From positions 3,109,501 through 3,173,500 of the forward strand of contig NZ_CP155729.1 of the NCBI RefSeq assembly GCF_039724765.1: a stretch of DNA of 64,000 nucleotides. The letters are read 5' to 3'. The stretch comes from Sagittula stellata E-37 (GTDB lineage Bacteria; Pseudomonadota; Alphaproteobacteria; Rhodobacterales; Rhodobacteraceae). Below, in pieces: positions 1 through 8,746 of this stretch. The notes beneath the pieces were generated by a model, which did no database searches, was not told where the DNA came from, and saw only the letters and a list, made by a program, of their open reading frames with translations. Made by a program: the position numbers and the translations under genes. Position 1 is the stretch's first letter; every line of letters begins with the position of its first letter.

Positions 1-657
1 GTAAAAGCCCGCCCATTGCAGCGCGATCTGCAGCATGTCGCGCGCTTCGCGGTCAAGCTGCGCCTCGGAGGCACGCGCCTCGCGCGGGGTCTCTTCCGGG
101 ACCGCGGGGACCGGTGGCTCGGGCGCGGCCTGCGGTTCGGGCGCCGCTTGCTGCTCGTCGGAGAGCGCCGCTGCCAGGTCGTCCGCGGTCAGCGGCTGGT
201 CCCCGGTCGCCGGCGCCTGGGCGGTATCGGTCGGTGCGGCGTCGTCCTGCGTCGGCTGAACCTCGGTCCGGGGCGTGTCGCCAGCGGCGGCCTGCCCGTC
301 CTGCGGTGCGTCGAGCTCGACCTGGGCGCCCACCGGCCAGAACTGCCGGCCGTAGACGCGCGACGTCTCGACATAGCTGTCGGGCGGGATCGCGCCGGAG
401 CGCATCAGCTCGCCCAGGAAGGCCTCCGCCTCGTTGCGGTCGCCGTAGGGGCCCACGGCCACGCCGTACCAGCCGCCGCCCAGCGAGAACCCGTTCACAT
501 TGTTCAAACGCTGCGAAAACTGGCGGACACTCGATTGAGCCCCGGCCAAGGACGTGCGCGCCTCGACCTGGATGAAGAACCGCTCTTCCTGTTGCGCAAG
601 GACGCCCTGCCCCGAAAGAACCAGCGCAAAAGCAAGGGAAATCAAATGTCTCGGCAT
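1..657 (-). CDS. SPOR-domain secreted protein, N-terminal part (cut by window start)
   Basis: The reading frame is open from an ATG at 657 to the window edge, giving 219 codons with no stop, so the C-terminus is missing. Residues 1-21 form a signal peptide (MPRHLISLAFALVLSGQGVLA). Residues about 24-100 look like a SPOR repeat, which binds denuded peptidoglycan, with typical GWYGVAVGPYGDR and QFWPVGA segments. An Ala/Pro/Asp-rich linker follows, and the last residues before the edge (MLQIALQWAGFY) read like the start of a peptidoglycan_binding_1 domain. Rhodobacteraceae carry a family with SPOR, peptidoglycan-binding and trypsin-like domains in this order, so a periplasmic serine-protease-like protein is likely, but the protease part is not visible. 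The gene is divergent from glyQ. Confidence 0.75.
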   Translation of the reverse strand, partial: MPRHLISLAFALVLSGQGVLAQQEERFFIQVEARTSLAGAQSSVRQFSQRLNNVNGFSLGGGWYGVAVGPYGDRNEAEAFLGELMRSGAIPPDSYVETSRVYGRQFWPVGAQVELDAPQDGQAAAGDTPRTEVQPTQDDAAPTDTAQAPATGDQPLTADDLAAALSDEQQAAPEPQAAPEPPVPAVPEETPREARASEAQLDREARDMLQIALQWAGFY

Positions 658-806
658 CGCTGTCGTCGGCCTCTTCGTGCTGCCCAAATCAGGCAACCTT
701 TATCAGATCGCACGCCGCGTGCACGTGAAAATGACGTGAGGCGGCGCATTGACCCCACGCCTGTTGCCGCCTAATCAGACGCCCAAGCGCCGCGAGGAAG
801 CCAACC

Positions 807-1760
807 ATGTCCGAGACCCAGCAAAAGAGCCCGCACAAACCCGCCTCCTTCCAGGAGATCATCCTGCGACTCCAGACATACTGGGCGTCGAAAGGATGTG
901 CGATTCTGCAACCTTACGACATGGAAGTCGGCGCCGGCACCTTCCATCCCGCGACCACCCTGCGCGCCTTGGGCAACCGCCCCTGGACGGCCGCCTATGT
1001 GCAGCCCTCGCGCCGCCCCACGGACGGGCGCTACGGCGAGAACCCCAACCGGCTGCAGCATTATTACCAGTATCAGGTCATCATCAAGCCGTCGCCGCCG
1101 GACCTGCAGGCGCTCTACCTCGGCAGTCTCGAAGCCATCGGCATCGACATGGCCCTGCACGACATCCGCTTCGTCGAGGACGACTGGGAAAGCCCGACGC
1201 TCGGTGCCTGGGGCCTCGGATGGGAAGTCTGGTGCGATGGCATGGAAGTCAGCCAGTTCACCTATTTCCAGCAGGTCGGCGGCCACGACTGCCACCCCGT
1301 TTCCGGCGAACTGACCTACGGTCTCGAACGGCTGGCGATGTACGTGCTCGGCGTCGATCACGTGATGGAAATGCCGTTCAACGACCCGCAGTCGCCCATC
1401 GCGCTGACCTATGGCGACGTTTTCCGCCAGACCGAAGAGGAATACTCGCGCTTCAACTTCGACACCGCCGACACCGCGCTCCTGCTGCGCCACTTCGAGG
1501 AGGCAGAGGCCGAATGCGCCGCCATCCTCGCGCGCGATGCAGAGGACCCCAAGACCGGCAAGCGCATCGTCATGGCCCACCCGGCCTACGACCAGTGCAT
1601 CAAGGCCAGCCACATCTTCAACCTGCTCGACGCCCGTGGCGTGATCTCCGTCACCGAGCGGCAGGCCTACATCGGCCGCGTCCGCGCGCTGGCGAAGATG
1701 TGCGCCGATGCCTTCGTCACCACCACCGCCGGCGGGTACGAAAGCGGCGCGGCGGCATGA
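807..1760 (+). CDS. glyQ: Glycine--tRNA ligase alpha subunit
   Basis: GlyQ is the catalytic (class II, adenylation) subunit of the bacterial alpha2beta2 glycyl-tRNA synthetase and acts in the cytoplasm with GlyS. The 317-residue length is typical. The class II core is seen near the N-terminus as [16 protein letters not shown] and further on as [20 protein letters not shown]. The ATG at 807 follows a purine-rich AGGAAG stretch. The stop overlaps the next start in an ATGA motif, so translation of the DUF6446 gene is probably coupled. The partner glyS lies about 1.8 kb downstream, separated by two other genes. Confidence 0.97.
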   Translation: MSETQQKSPHKPASFQEIILRLQTYWASKGCAILQPYDMEVGAGTFHPATTLRALGNRPWTAAYVQPSRRPTDGRYGENPNRLQHYYQYQVIIKPSPPDLQALYLGSLEAIGIDMALHDIRFVEDDWESPTLGAWGLGWEVWCDGMEVSQFTYFQQVGGHDCHPVSGELTYGLERLAMYVLGVDHVMEMPFNDPQSPIALTYGDVFRQTEEEYSRFNFDTADTALLLRHFEEAEAECAAILARDAEDPKTGKRIVMAHPAYDQCIKASHIFNLLDARGVISVTERQAYIGRVRALAKMCADAFVTTTAGGYESGAAA

Positions 1761-2275
1761 GCGGCAAGGTCATCGGGATCGGTATCGTGCTCGTCTCCCT
1801 GATCTTCGGCGCCGTGGTGTATTACACGCAGGTCTACTACTATTACGAACCGGTGCAGGCCACCGGGCGCGACGACGTGCTGCTGACCAACATGGTCACC
1901 GACGCTCCGGAAGCGATCCTCTACGACAATTTCGAGGCCATCGACGCCGACAGCTCACCGATCCGTTACCGCGCCTGCTTCACCACGACCCTGTCGCTGG
2001 CGATGCTGACAGAAACCTACGAGCCCTACGAAGGTGCCGAGCCGCGCAACGCGCCCGCCTGGTTCACCTGTTTCGATGCGGAGGCAATCGCCGAAGACAT
2101 CGAAGCCGGACGCGCATTGGTCTTCGCCGGACAACGCAACATCGAATACGGCATCGACCGCGTCGTCGCGATCGCCGAGGACGGTCACGGCTACGTCTGG
2201 GAAGAAATCAACGAGTGCGGCGACAAGGCCTACGACGGCACGCCGCTGGGCGAGGACTGCCCGGTCAAGGACTGA
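1757..2275 (+). CDS. DUF6446 family membrane-anchored protein
   Basis: A 172-residue protein with one N-terminal transmembrane segment (about residues 5-22, [20 protein letters not shown]) followed by a soluble, probably periplasmic, acidic domain. The short YYYY run after the membrane segment and the [11 protein letters not shown] and [12 protein letters not shown] segments match a small family found between glyQ and glyS in many Rhodobacteraceae (DUF6446). Two cysteines near the C-terminus (INECGDK and GEDCPVK) could form a disulfide. It overlaps glyQ by 4 bases. The function is unknown; the position in a tRNA-synthetase operon does not show a role in translation. Confidence 0.85.
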   Translation: MSGKVIGIGIVLVSLIFGAVVYYTQVYYYYEPVQATGRDDVLLTNMVTDAPEAILYDNFEAIDADSSPIRYRACFTTTLSLAMLTETYEPYEGAEPRNAPAWFTCFDAEAIAEDIEAGRALVFAGQRNIEYGIDRVVAIAEDGHGYVWEEINECGDKAYDGTPLGEDCPVKD

Positions 2276-2410
2276 CCGTCCCAACGACGGACCGTCCCCG
2301 GGTAGAACCGGCCAACATCGCACTGTCCCGCCGACCAGCCCGCCATAGACAACGCGCGCCAGGCGCTCCCCCGCCCCGCAATCCGGCCCGCAATCCGCGT
2401 CGCCCCCCCT

Positions 2411-2494
2411 TCATCTTGGCGCAAATACCTCGGAGGGGGTGCGGGGGAGGCAGCGCCTCCCTCGGCCTGTCGCCGCGCAAGATGCGCGGCGACA
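2411..2494. repeat. REP-like intergenic element with two hairpins
   Basis: The gap between the DUF6446 gene and the DUF1206 gene holds a C/G-tract element beginning TTCATCTTGGCGCAAATACC and ending in a GGGAGGC-AGC-GCCTCCC hairpin (about 2445-2461). This is the general form of short interspersed elements often seen between Rhodobacteraceae genes (recalled, not searched). It is followed by a perfect 11-bp stem-loop at 2468-2478/2484-2494 with the 5-base loop AAGAT. No T-tract follows either hairpin, so a terminator function is doubtful. Only one copy was noticed in this window. Confidence 0.5.
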
Positions 2495-2570
2495 CCGCAG
2501 ACGACCACAACTTCCACGGAACTTTATCGCCTCTCCAAGCGCTCTCCCTGCAACAGAGGAGAGATCGACC

Positions 2571-3434
2571 ATGTCCGAGAAAGCCCCCGCCTGGGTCCCG
2601 CCCGTCATGCGCACCGGCTACTTCGCGCGCGCCGCCGTCTACGTGGTCGTGGGCGGTCTGGCCCTCATGGCCGCGCTGAAGGGCGGTCAGGCGCAGGGCA
2701 CCACCGACGCGCTCGCCGACCTGCGCGGACAGGCCTGGGGCGTGGCCGCGCTCTGGGCGATCGCCGTGGGGCTCTGGGCCTATCTCGCCTGGCGTCTGGT
2801 CGACGCCTGGCTCGATCTCGAGGACTACGGCACCGACGCCAAGGGCATGATCGCCCGCGCCGGTCTGGTGATCACCGGCCTGATCCACGGCGCTATCGGG
2901 GTCTCGGTCGCGGCGACCGCCATGGGCGGCGGCAGCGGCGGCGAAGGCGGCGGCACGCAGTCCATGACCCAGAAACTAATGTCCATGCCGTTCGGACCCT
3001 GGCTCGTGGGCGTGGTCGGCATCGCCACGCTGGGCGCCGGCATCTACTACATGCACAAGGGCTGGGCCGAGAAATACAAGGAGCACATCCGCGTCACGCC
3101 CACCGCCCGCAAGCTCGACCCGGTGTGCAAGTTCGGCTGCATCGCGCAGGGCGTGGTGATCTCGCTGATCGGCGTTTCGATCATCTTCGCCGCCATGACC
3201 GCCAACCCCAATGAGGCGGGAGGCGTGGGCGAAGCGCTGCACCAGCTGCGGTCCATGGCCTACGGGCGCATCCTTCTGGGCATCGTGGCGCTGGGTCTGC
3301 TGGCCTTCGCCGTGGAAAACGCCGTCGAGGGCTGGTATCGCGTCTTGCCGCGCTACGAGGGCAAGGACGTCATGACCCTCGCCCGCCGCGCCAAGCTGAA
3401 AGCCGAGGGCAAGCTCAACGAAGCCACGGCCTGA
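2571..3434 (+). CDS. DUF1206 domain membrane protein
   Basis: A 287-residue inner-membrane protein. Three tandem DUF1206 modules are visible, each a pair of transmembrane helices: about residues 15-80, 98-165 and 190-265. Each module begins with a similar G-Y/GxxARAxVY or similar element (RTGYFARAAVYVVVGGLALM, GMIARAGLVITGLIHG, FGCIAQGVVISLIGV). A Gly/Ser-rich loop follows the second module. The ATG at 2571 follows an AGAGGAGAG Shine-Dalgarno sequence. The molecular role of DUF1206 is not established. It sits between two glycyl-tRNA synthetase subunit genes on the same strand, but after a 295-base gap, so it probably has its own promoter. Confidence 0.88.
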   Translation: MSEKAPAWVPPVMRTGYFARAAVYVVVGGLALMAALKGGQAQGTTDALADLRGQAWGVAALWAIAVGLWAYLAWRLVDAWLDLEDYGTDAKGMIARAGLVITGLIHGAIGVSVAATAMGGGSGGEGGGTQSMTQKLMSMPFGPWLVGVVGIATLGAGIYYMHKGWAEKYKEHIRVTPTARKLDPVCKFGCIAQGVVISLIGVSIIFAAMTANPNEAGGVGEALHQLRSMAYGRILLGIVALGLLAFAVENAVEGWYRVLPRYEGKDVMTLARRAKLKAEGKLNEATA

Positions 3435-3441
3435 TCCGCAA

Positions 3442-3474
3442 GGGGTCGCAGGCGGCGTCTCCGCTTGCGACCCC
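3442..3474 (+). terminator. Stem-loop after the DUF1206 gene
   Basis: A 14-bp stem (GGGGTCGCA paired with TGCGACCCC, one G-T pair, then GCGG/CCGC) with loop CGTCT begins 8 bases after the stop codon. No T-run follows, so it could be a weak intrinsic terminator, a Rho-assisted end or an mRNA 3'-end stabiliser before glyS. Confidence 0.4.
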
Positions 3475-3550
3475 CTGCGAGGCCCGCTAGACACCGCAGC
3501 AACGACGAAGCCCGTGCCGCCAAGGCGCGGGCCAAAGCTGTGGTGAGACG

Positions 3551-5662
3551 ATGCCCGACCTTCTGATCGAACTCTTTTCCGAGGAAATCCCCGCGCGCAT
3601 GCAGGCCCGCGCCGCCGGGGACCTGAAGAAGATGATGACCGACGGACTGGTCGAGGCCGGGCTGACCTATGCGTCCGCCGCCGCCTTCCACACGCCGCGC
3701 CGTCTTTGCCTGACGGTGGAGGGCCTGACCGCCGAAAGCCCCACCCTGAAGGAAGAGCGCCGCGGGCCCAAGGTCGGCGCCCCGGACAAGGCGCTCGAAG
3801 GGTTCATGCGCGGCGCGGGCGTCACCCGCGACCAGCTGGAAGAGCGCGAAGACAAGAAGGGCGCCTTCTACTACGCTACCGTCACGACCCCGGGCCGCAA
3901 GGCCGAAGCCATCGTCGCCGAGCAGCTCGAAAAGACCGTGCGCGGCTTTCCTTGGCCCAAGTCGATGCGCTGGGGCACGGGCAGCCTGCGCTGGGTCCGC
4001 CCCCTGCACCGCATCCTCTGCCTGATGCGCGACGAGGGCGGCGAGCATGTCGTGGACCTGGAGATCGACGGCATCCGCGCGGGCCGCACCACCGAAGGCC
4101 ACCGCTTCATGGGCGGCGCGCCGTTCGAAGTGACCTCCTTCGAGGATTACGCCGCGAAACTGAAGCGCGCGCATGTGATCCTGTCGGCCGAGGAACGCGC
4201 CGAGCACATCTGGAACGACGCCACCAACATGGCCTTCGCGCAGGGCCTCGACGTGGTCGAGGACAAGGGCCTTCTGGCGGAGGTCGCGGGCCTTGTGGAA
4301 TGGCCGGTGGTGCTGATGGGCGACATCGAAGACACCTTCCTCGGCCTGCCGCCAGAGGTGCTGCAGACCTCCATGAAGGAGCACCAGAAGTTCTTTTCGG
4401 TGCGCAATCCGAAGACCGGCCGGATCGAGAAATTCGTGACCGTCGCCAACATCGAGACGGCAGACAACGGCGCCACCATCCTCGCGGGCAACCAGAAGGT
4501 GCTGGCCGCCCGCCTGTCGGATGCGAAGTTCTTCTGGGAAAACGACCTGCGCGTGGCGAAGGACGCGGGCCTGACCGCCTGGACCGACCGGCTGGAGGAC
4601 GTGACCTTCCACAACAAGCTGGGCAGCCAGAAGGCCCGGATCGAACGCATCGCCGCGCTGGCCCGCGACCTGGCGCCCAAGGTCGGCGCAGATACCGACC
4701 GCGCGGCGCAGGCCGCCGAGGTGGCCAAGGCCGATCTGTCGTCCGAGATGGTCTACGAGTTCCCCGAGTTGCAGGGCCTGATGGGCCGCTACTACGCGGA
4801 GGCCGCGGGCCTGCCCGCCGATGTTGCCGCCGCCTGTCAGGAACACTACTCGCCGCTGGGCCCGTCCGACGACGTGCCCACCGCCCCCACTTCGGTCGCC
4901 GTGGCACTGGCCGACAAGCTCGATACGCTGACAGGCTTCTGGGCCATCGACGAGAAGCCCACGGGATCTAAGGACCCATACGCCCTCCGCCGCGCTGCGC
5001 TAGGGGTGATCCGGTTGGTGCTGGGGAATGGGTTGCGGATAAGCTTATCCGATGTCATCTCCGAAGCACTTGAAAACGTGGGTGCAGCTCGCCCGAACCC
5101 GCAGGATGAAGACGACTATACAGGACTTGACAAGGATCTGGACCTCCTCGCCTTCTTCCACGACCGCCTCAAAGTCTACCTGCGCGACCAAGGCGTCAGC
5201 CATGACGTGATCGACGCCTCGCTCGCGATGGACGGCAACGACGACCTCACCCTGCTGGTGAAGCGCGCCGAGGCGCTGGCTGCCGTCATGCAGACCGAGG
5301 ACGGCAGGAACCTCGTGCAGGGGTTCAAGCGGGCCAACAACATCCTCACGCAGGCCGAGGAAAAGGACGGCGTGGAATATTCCTTCGGCGCGGATGTGAA
5401 ATTCGCCGAGACCGACGAGGAACGCGCGCTGTTCGAAGCGCTCGACGCCGCCGACAAGAAGATCGCCCCGGCGATGCAGGCAGAGGATTTCACCGCCGCG
5501 ATGGAGGCCATGGCCACCCTTAGGGCGCCGATCGACGCCTTCTTCGACGCGGTGCAGGTGAACTCCGAAAACTCAGTGGTGCGCCGCAACCGGCTGAACC
5601 TCTTGAGCCGCATCCGCCAGACCTGCCTGCAGATCGCCGACCTGACGAAGATCGAGGGCTGA
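3551..5662 (+). CDS. glyS: Glycine--tRNA ligase beta subunit
   Basis: GlyS (703 residues, normal length) is the tRNA-binding beta subunit of the alpha2beta2 glycyl-tRNA synthetase. It starts with the family signature MPDLLIELFSEEIPARMQ. It carries the long HD-like and B3/B4-like body and ends with a DALR-type anticodon-binding region (about residues 570-690, NSVVRRNRLNLLSRI near the end). Codon use is strongly GC3-rich except for about 60 codons at 4960-5140, where TTA, ATA, CTA, AAT, ACA and GGA codons cluster; the reading frame and the conserved GSKDPYALRRAALGVIRL motif are intact there. A perfect hairpin follows at 5717-5739. Confidence 0.97.
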   Translation: MPDLLIELFSEEIPARMQARAAGDLKKMMTDGLVEAGLTYASAAAFHTPRRLCLTVEGLTAESPTLKEERRGPKVGAPDKALEGFMRGAGVTRDQLEEREDKKGAFYYATVTTPGRKAEAIVAEQLEKTVRGFPWPKSMRWGTGSLRWVRPLHRILCLMRDEGGEHVVDLEIDGIRAGRTTEGHRFMGGAPFEVTSFEDYAAKLKRAHVILSAEERAEHIWNDATNMAFAQGLDVVEDKGLLAEVAGLVEWPVVLMGDIEDTFLGLPPEVLQTSMKEHQKFFSVRNPKTGRIEKFVTVANIETADNGATILAGNQKVLAARLSDAKFFWENDLRVAKDAGLTAWTDRLEDVTFHNKLGSQKARIERIAALARDLAPKVGADTDRAAQAAEVAKADLSSEMVYEFPELQGLMGRYYAEAAGLPADVAAACQEHYSPLGPSDDVPTAPTSVAVALADKLDTLTGFWAIDEKPTGSKDPYALRRAALGVIRLVLGNGLRISLSDVISEALENVGAARPNPQDEDDYTGLDKDLDLLAFFHDRLKVYLRDQGVSHDVIDASLAMDGNDDLTLLVKRAEALAAVMQTEDGRNLVQGFKRANNILTQAEEKDGVEYSFGADVKFAETDEERALFEALDAADKKIAPAMQAEDFTAAMEAMATLRAPIDAFFDAVQVNSENSVVRRNRLNLLSRIRQTCLQIADLTKIEG

Positions 5663-5716
5663 GGCCCGCCCCTTCCGTCGCCCGCGCCCTTCGAACGGGG
5701 TAACCGGAGCGGCAAA

Positions 5717-5739
5717 GGGGAAAGGCCGCGCCTTTCCCC
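5717..5739 (+). terminator. Perfect hairpin after glyS
   Basis: GGGGAAAGGC (5717-5726) and GCCTTTCCCC (5730-5739) pair over 10 bp around a 3-base loop. The hairpin lies 55 bases after the glyS stop and before ppdK. No T-run follows, so Rho-independent termination would be weak. Confidence 0.4.
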
Positions 5740-5877
5740 GGCGGATCGCGTTGCGTTGGCAAGGCGAAACCACCAACCCGCACGACGCTACGTCACGCAT
5801 TTCCGCCCGCGACGACAGCCCATCTTGTCATATGAGTGTCACTCCGTATTCTGCGCGCAACCAAAACAGGTGCTGCA

Positions 5878-8445
5878 GTGCAGAAAGCGTTCTCCGAAGA
5901 CCCTGACGTCACGCTCATCACGCCGACCGCGCCGATGGCGACGCCCACGCATGGCGGGCGGGCGAAGTGCCTGCAGCGGCTCGTGCGGCTCGACTTGCCG
6001 GTGCCGCGCACCGTCGCCTTGTCCTTCGCCGAGGTGCACCGCATCGCCGCCGGGCAGATGCCGGACATGGCGGCCCTGCTGGCGCATTTCGACCCCGAGG
6101 CGCTGCTGTGCGTGCGCCCCTCGTCGGAGGACCCCGACTGGGGCGGTCCCGGCGCGGTTCTGAATATCGGGATGAACGACGCGCGCTACGTGGCACTGAC
6201 CGAGAGCATCGGGCACGAGGCGTCTGCCTCCCTCTACATGCGGTTCGTGCAGGGCTATGCGGTCCATATCGCGCGACTGGACCCCGACCTTTTCGACGAG
6301 ATCGAGGACGTGGGACAGGCCGGGCTTTCCGCCGCGCTCGCCGCCTATGAGGAAGAGGCCGAAGAGGCCTTCCCTCAGGACCCGGCGGTGCAGTTGCGCG
6401 AGGTGCTGCGGTCCATGGCGCGCGCGTGGGAGGGCACGTCGGCCCGGCTGCTTCGGCAGGCCAAGGGCGCGCCAGTGGACGCGGGCCTTGGCCTCGTGGT
6501 GCAGGAGATGGCGCCGGGTCTCGGTAAGGGGGAATGCGGCTCGGGCGTATTGCAGCTTGTCGATTCGGACACCGGCCTGCCGCAGGTCACGGGCCGCTAC
6601 CTGAGCCAGAGCCAGGGCCGAGAAGCGCTGAAGCATCGCAACACCAGCCTTTTCCTCGAAAAGGACCCGCGGGGGCCTTCGCTGGAGGAGCTGGCGCCGG
6701 AGGCCTTCGCACAGTTGAAGGCCCATACCGAGCTGATGCGGCGCAAGCTGCGCGCCGAGATGCAGATCGAATTCACCATTCAGAACGGACAGTTGCACAT
6801 TCTCGACGGGGTGCGTGTCGTGCGATCTTCGCGCGCGGCGGTGCGGATCGCGGTCCGTCTGGTCGAGGACGGGATCATCTCGCCGCAGGAAGCGGTGATG
6901 CGTATCGAGCCGGGCGCGATCTCGGAACTGTTGCACCGGCAGGTTGCGCCGGGCGCCGACCGGCGCGTGATCGGGCGTGGCATCGCGGCCTCGCCCGGGG
7001 CCGCCACGGGGCGGATCGTGTTTTCGTCGGCGGAGGCGCTGGCCTCCACCTCGCGCGGGGAAAGCTGCATCCTCGTTCGGCGCGAAACCTCGCCGGAAGA
7101 CATCCGGGGCATGCACGCCGCGGTGGCCGTGCTGACCGAGCGTGGCGGCATGACCTCGCACGCCGCCGTCATCGGGCGTGGCATGGGCCTGCCCTGCGTG
7201 GTCGGGGCCGCGCGGATGAAAATCGACCTCCAGCGCAAGACGATCCTTGCCGAGAACGGCAGCACCTTCCGCGAGGGCGATGTGGTCACGCTCGACGGCA
7301 CCGCGGGCGAGGTGCTGGAAGGCAGCCCAGAGATGGTGGAGGCCGCGCTCGACGACGCCTTCCAGAAGCTGATGGGCTGGGCCGACGACGCGCGCGACAT
7401 TGGCGTCCGCGCCAATGCCGATACGCCCGCCGACGCGGCGACGGCGCGGCGGTTCATGGCGCAGGGGATCGGCCTGTGCCGGACAGAGCACATGTTTTTC
7501 GAGGCCGACCGCATCACCCCCATGCGCGAGATGATCTTTGCCGATGCGCCGGAAGACCGGCAGGCGGCGCTGGCGATGCTGCTGCCGATGCAGCGCGCCG
7601 ACTTCACCGAGCTGTTCCGCATCATGGAGGGGCTGCCTGTCTGCATCCGGCTGTTCGATCCGCCGCTGCACGAGTTCCTGCCGACCGACCGGGCCGGGCT
7701 GCGCGACCTGGCCGAAGCGCTGGACCTGCCGGTGTCGGACGTGACGCGGCGGGTGGAGTCCATGGGCGAATACAACCCCATGCTGGGCCTGCGCGGCGTG
7801 CGGCTGGGGATCACGGTGCCGGAAATCTACGACATGCAGGCCCGTGCGATCTTCGAGGCGACGCTTGACGCCTCGCGCGAGGGCGCACCGGTGGTGCCGG
7901 AGATCATGTTGCCGCTGGTCAGCGCGAACCGCGAGGTGGAACTGCTGCGCTCGCGCATCGACGCGGTAGCCGCGGCGGTCCGGGCGGAACGCGGGCGCAA
8001 CTTCACCTACCGCCTGGGCGTGATGGTGGAAACGCCGCGCGCCTGCCTGCGCGCCGACGAGATCGCGCCGCATTGCCAGTTCCTGTCTTTCGGGACCAAC
8101 GACCTGACGCAGATGACCTACGGGCTGTCGCGCGACGACGCGGGCCGCTTCATGGGGGACTACGTGCAGCAGGGCGTGTTCAACGAGGACCCCTTCCACG
8201 TGCTCGACCTCGACGGCGTGGGCGAGCTGGTGGCCATCGGAGTGGAGCGCGGCCGCTCATCCAACCCCGGTGTCACCCTGTCGATCTGCGGCGAACACGG
8301 CGGCAACCCGGAATCAATCGCCTTCTGCCGCGCCGTCGGCATGACATACGTCAGCTGTTCGCCGTTCCGGGTGCCGGTCGCCCGGCTGGCGGCGGCGCAA
8401 TTCGCACTTTCCGCCGAAGGCGTGCGCAAACCTCCGCGCATGTGA
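5878..8445 (+). CDS. ppdK: Pyruvate phosphate dikinase-like PEP-binding protein
   Basis: About 855 residues with the three-part PPDK layout: N-terminal nucleotide-binding region, phosphohistidine swivel domain and C-terminal PEP/pyruvate TIM barrel. The swivel motif GGMTSHAAVIGRGMGLP carries the phosphorylated His, and the barrel has LSFGTNDLTQMTYG and the CGEHGGNPESIAFC loop with the catalytic Cys. The N-terminal ATP-binding motifs are atypical: GGRAKCLQRLVRLDLPVP replaces the usual GGKGAxLAEM, and VRPSSEDPDWGGPGAVLNIG replaces the usual SGAxxSMPGMMDTxLNLG. It may therefore be a specialised or ATP-impaired homologue. The GTG at 5878 is chosen because ACAGG lies 7 bases upstream; an in-frame GTG at 5836 would add 14 residues but lacks a ribosome site. 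Confidence 0.85.
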   Translation: MQKAFSEDPDVTLITPTAPMATPTHGGRAKCLQRLVRLDLPVPRTVALSFAEVHRIAAGQMPDMAALLAHFDPEALLCVRPSSEDPDWGGPGAVLNIGMNDARYVALTESIGHEASASLYMRFVQGYAVHIARLDPDLFDEIEDVGQAGLSAALAAYEEEAEEAFPQDPAVQLREVLRSMARAWEGTSARLLRQAKGAPVDAGLGLVVQEMAPGLGKGECGSGVLQLVDSDTGLPQVTGRYLSQSQGREALKHRNTSLFLEKDPRGPSLEELAPEAFAQLKAHTELMRRKLRAEMQIEFTIQNGQLHILDGVRVVRSSRAAVRIAVRLVEDGIISPQEAVMRIEPGAISELLHRQVAPGADRRVIGRGIAASPGAATGRIVFSSAEALASTSRGESCILVRRETSPEDIRGMHAAVAVLTERGGMTSHAAVIGRGMGLPCVVGAARMKIDLQRKTILAENGSTFREGDVVTLDGTAGEVLEGSPEMVEAALDDAFQKLMGWADDARDIGVRANADTPADAATARRFMAQGIGLCRTEHMFFEADRITPMREMIFADAPEDRQAALAMLLPMQRADFTELFRIMEGLPVCIRLFDPPLHEFLPTDRAGLRDLAEALDLPVSDVTRRVESMGEYNPMLGLRGVRLGITVPEIYDMQARAIFEATLDASREGAPVVPEIMLPLVSANREVELLRSRIDAVAAAVRAERGRNFTYRLGVMVETPRACLRADEIAPHCQFLSFGTNDLTQMTYGLSRDDAGRFMGDYVQQGVFNEDPFHVLDLDGVGELVAIGVERGRSSNPGVTLSICGEHGGNPESIAFCRAVGMTYVSCSPFRVPVARLAAAQFALSAEGVRKPPRM

Positions 8446-8746
8446 CCATAAGGGGCTTGCCATGCCCCTCGGAGCGGACGCTACGTAAACCGCCCTTGGT
8501 ATAAGCGCCCTTTGGAATCCGGGGGTTGAGCCGAGTCGCGCAATGCGTTTACCGCTGCCGACACGGCGTTGGGATTTGCAAGCCCGCCGGCCGCAAAAGC
8601 CGTGGACAAGTCGCAAATCGACCGCAGGCAGCGGCGGTATTCCGCGCTTCCAGATCGCAGTGTTTACGAATTTCGCAAAAATGGCTACGAACCGCGCCGT
8701 CCCGGCATGGATCGGGGCCACGTTCCCGTCAAAAGAGACCGCCGCA
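8446..8746. other. Intergenic region between ppdK and the hydrolase gene
   Basis: It contains a short stem-loop just after ppdK (AGGGGC 8451-8456 with GCCCCT 8464-8469, no T-run) and the AAAAGAGAC ribosome site of the next gene at 8731-8739. The hydrolase frame is open upstream to 8543, but the residues before 8747 are basic and lack family similarity, so they are left as leader. No other signal was seen. Confidence 0.5.

Noticed and set aside
5839..8199. Long minus-strand frame opposite ppdK
   Set aside because: A mirror frame of a GC-rich gene; composition is His/Arg/Gly-rich, no domain is seen, and the plus-strand PPDK motifs explain the region.
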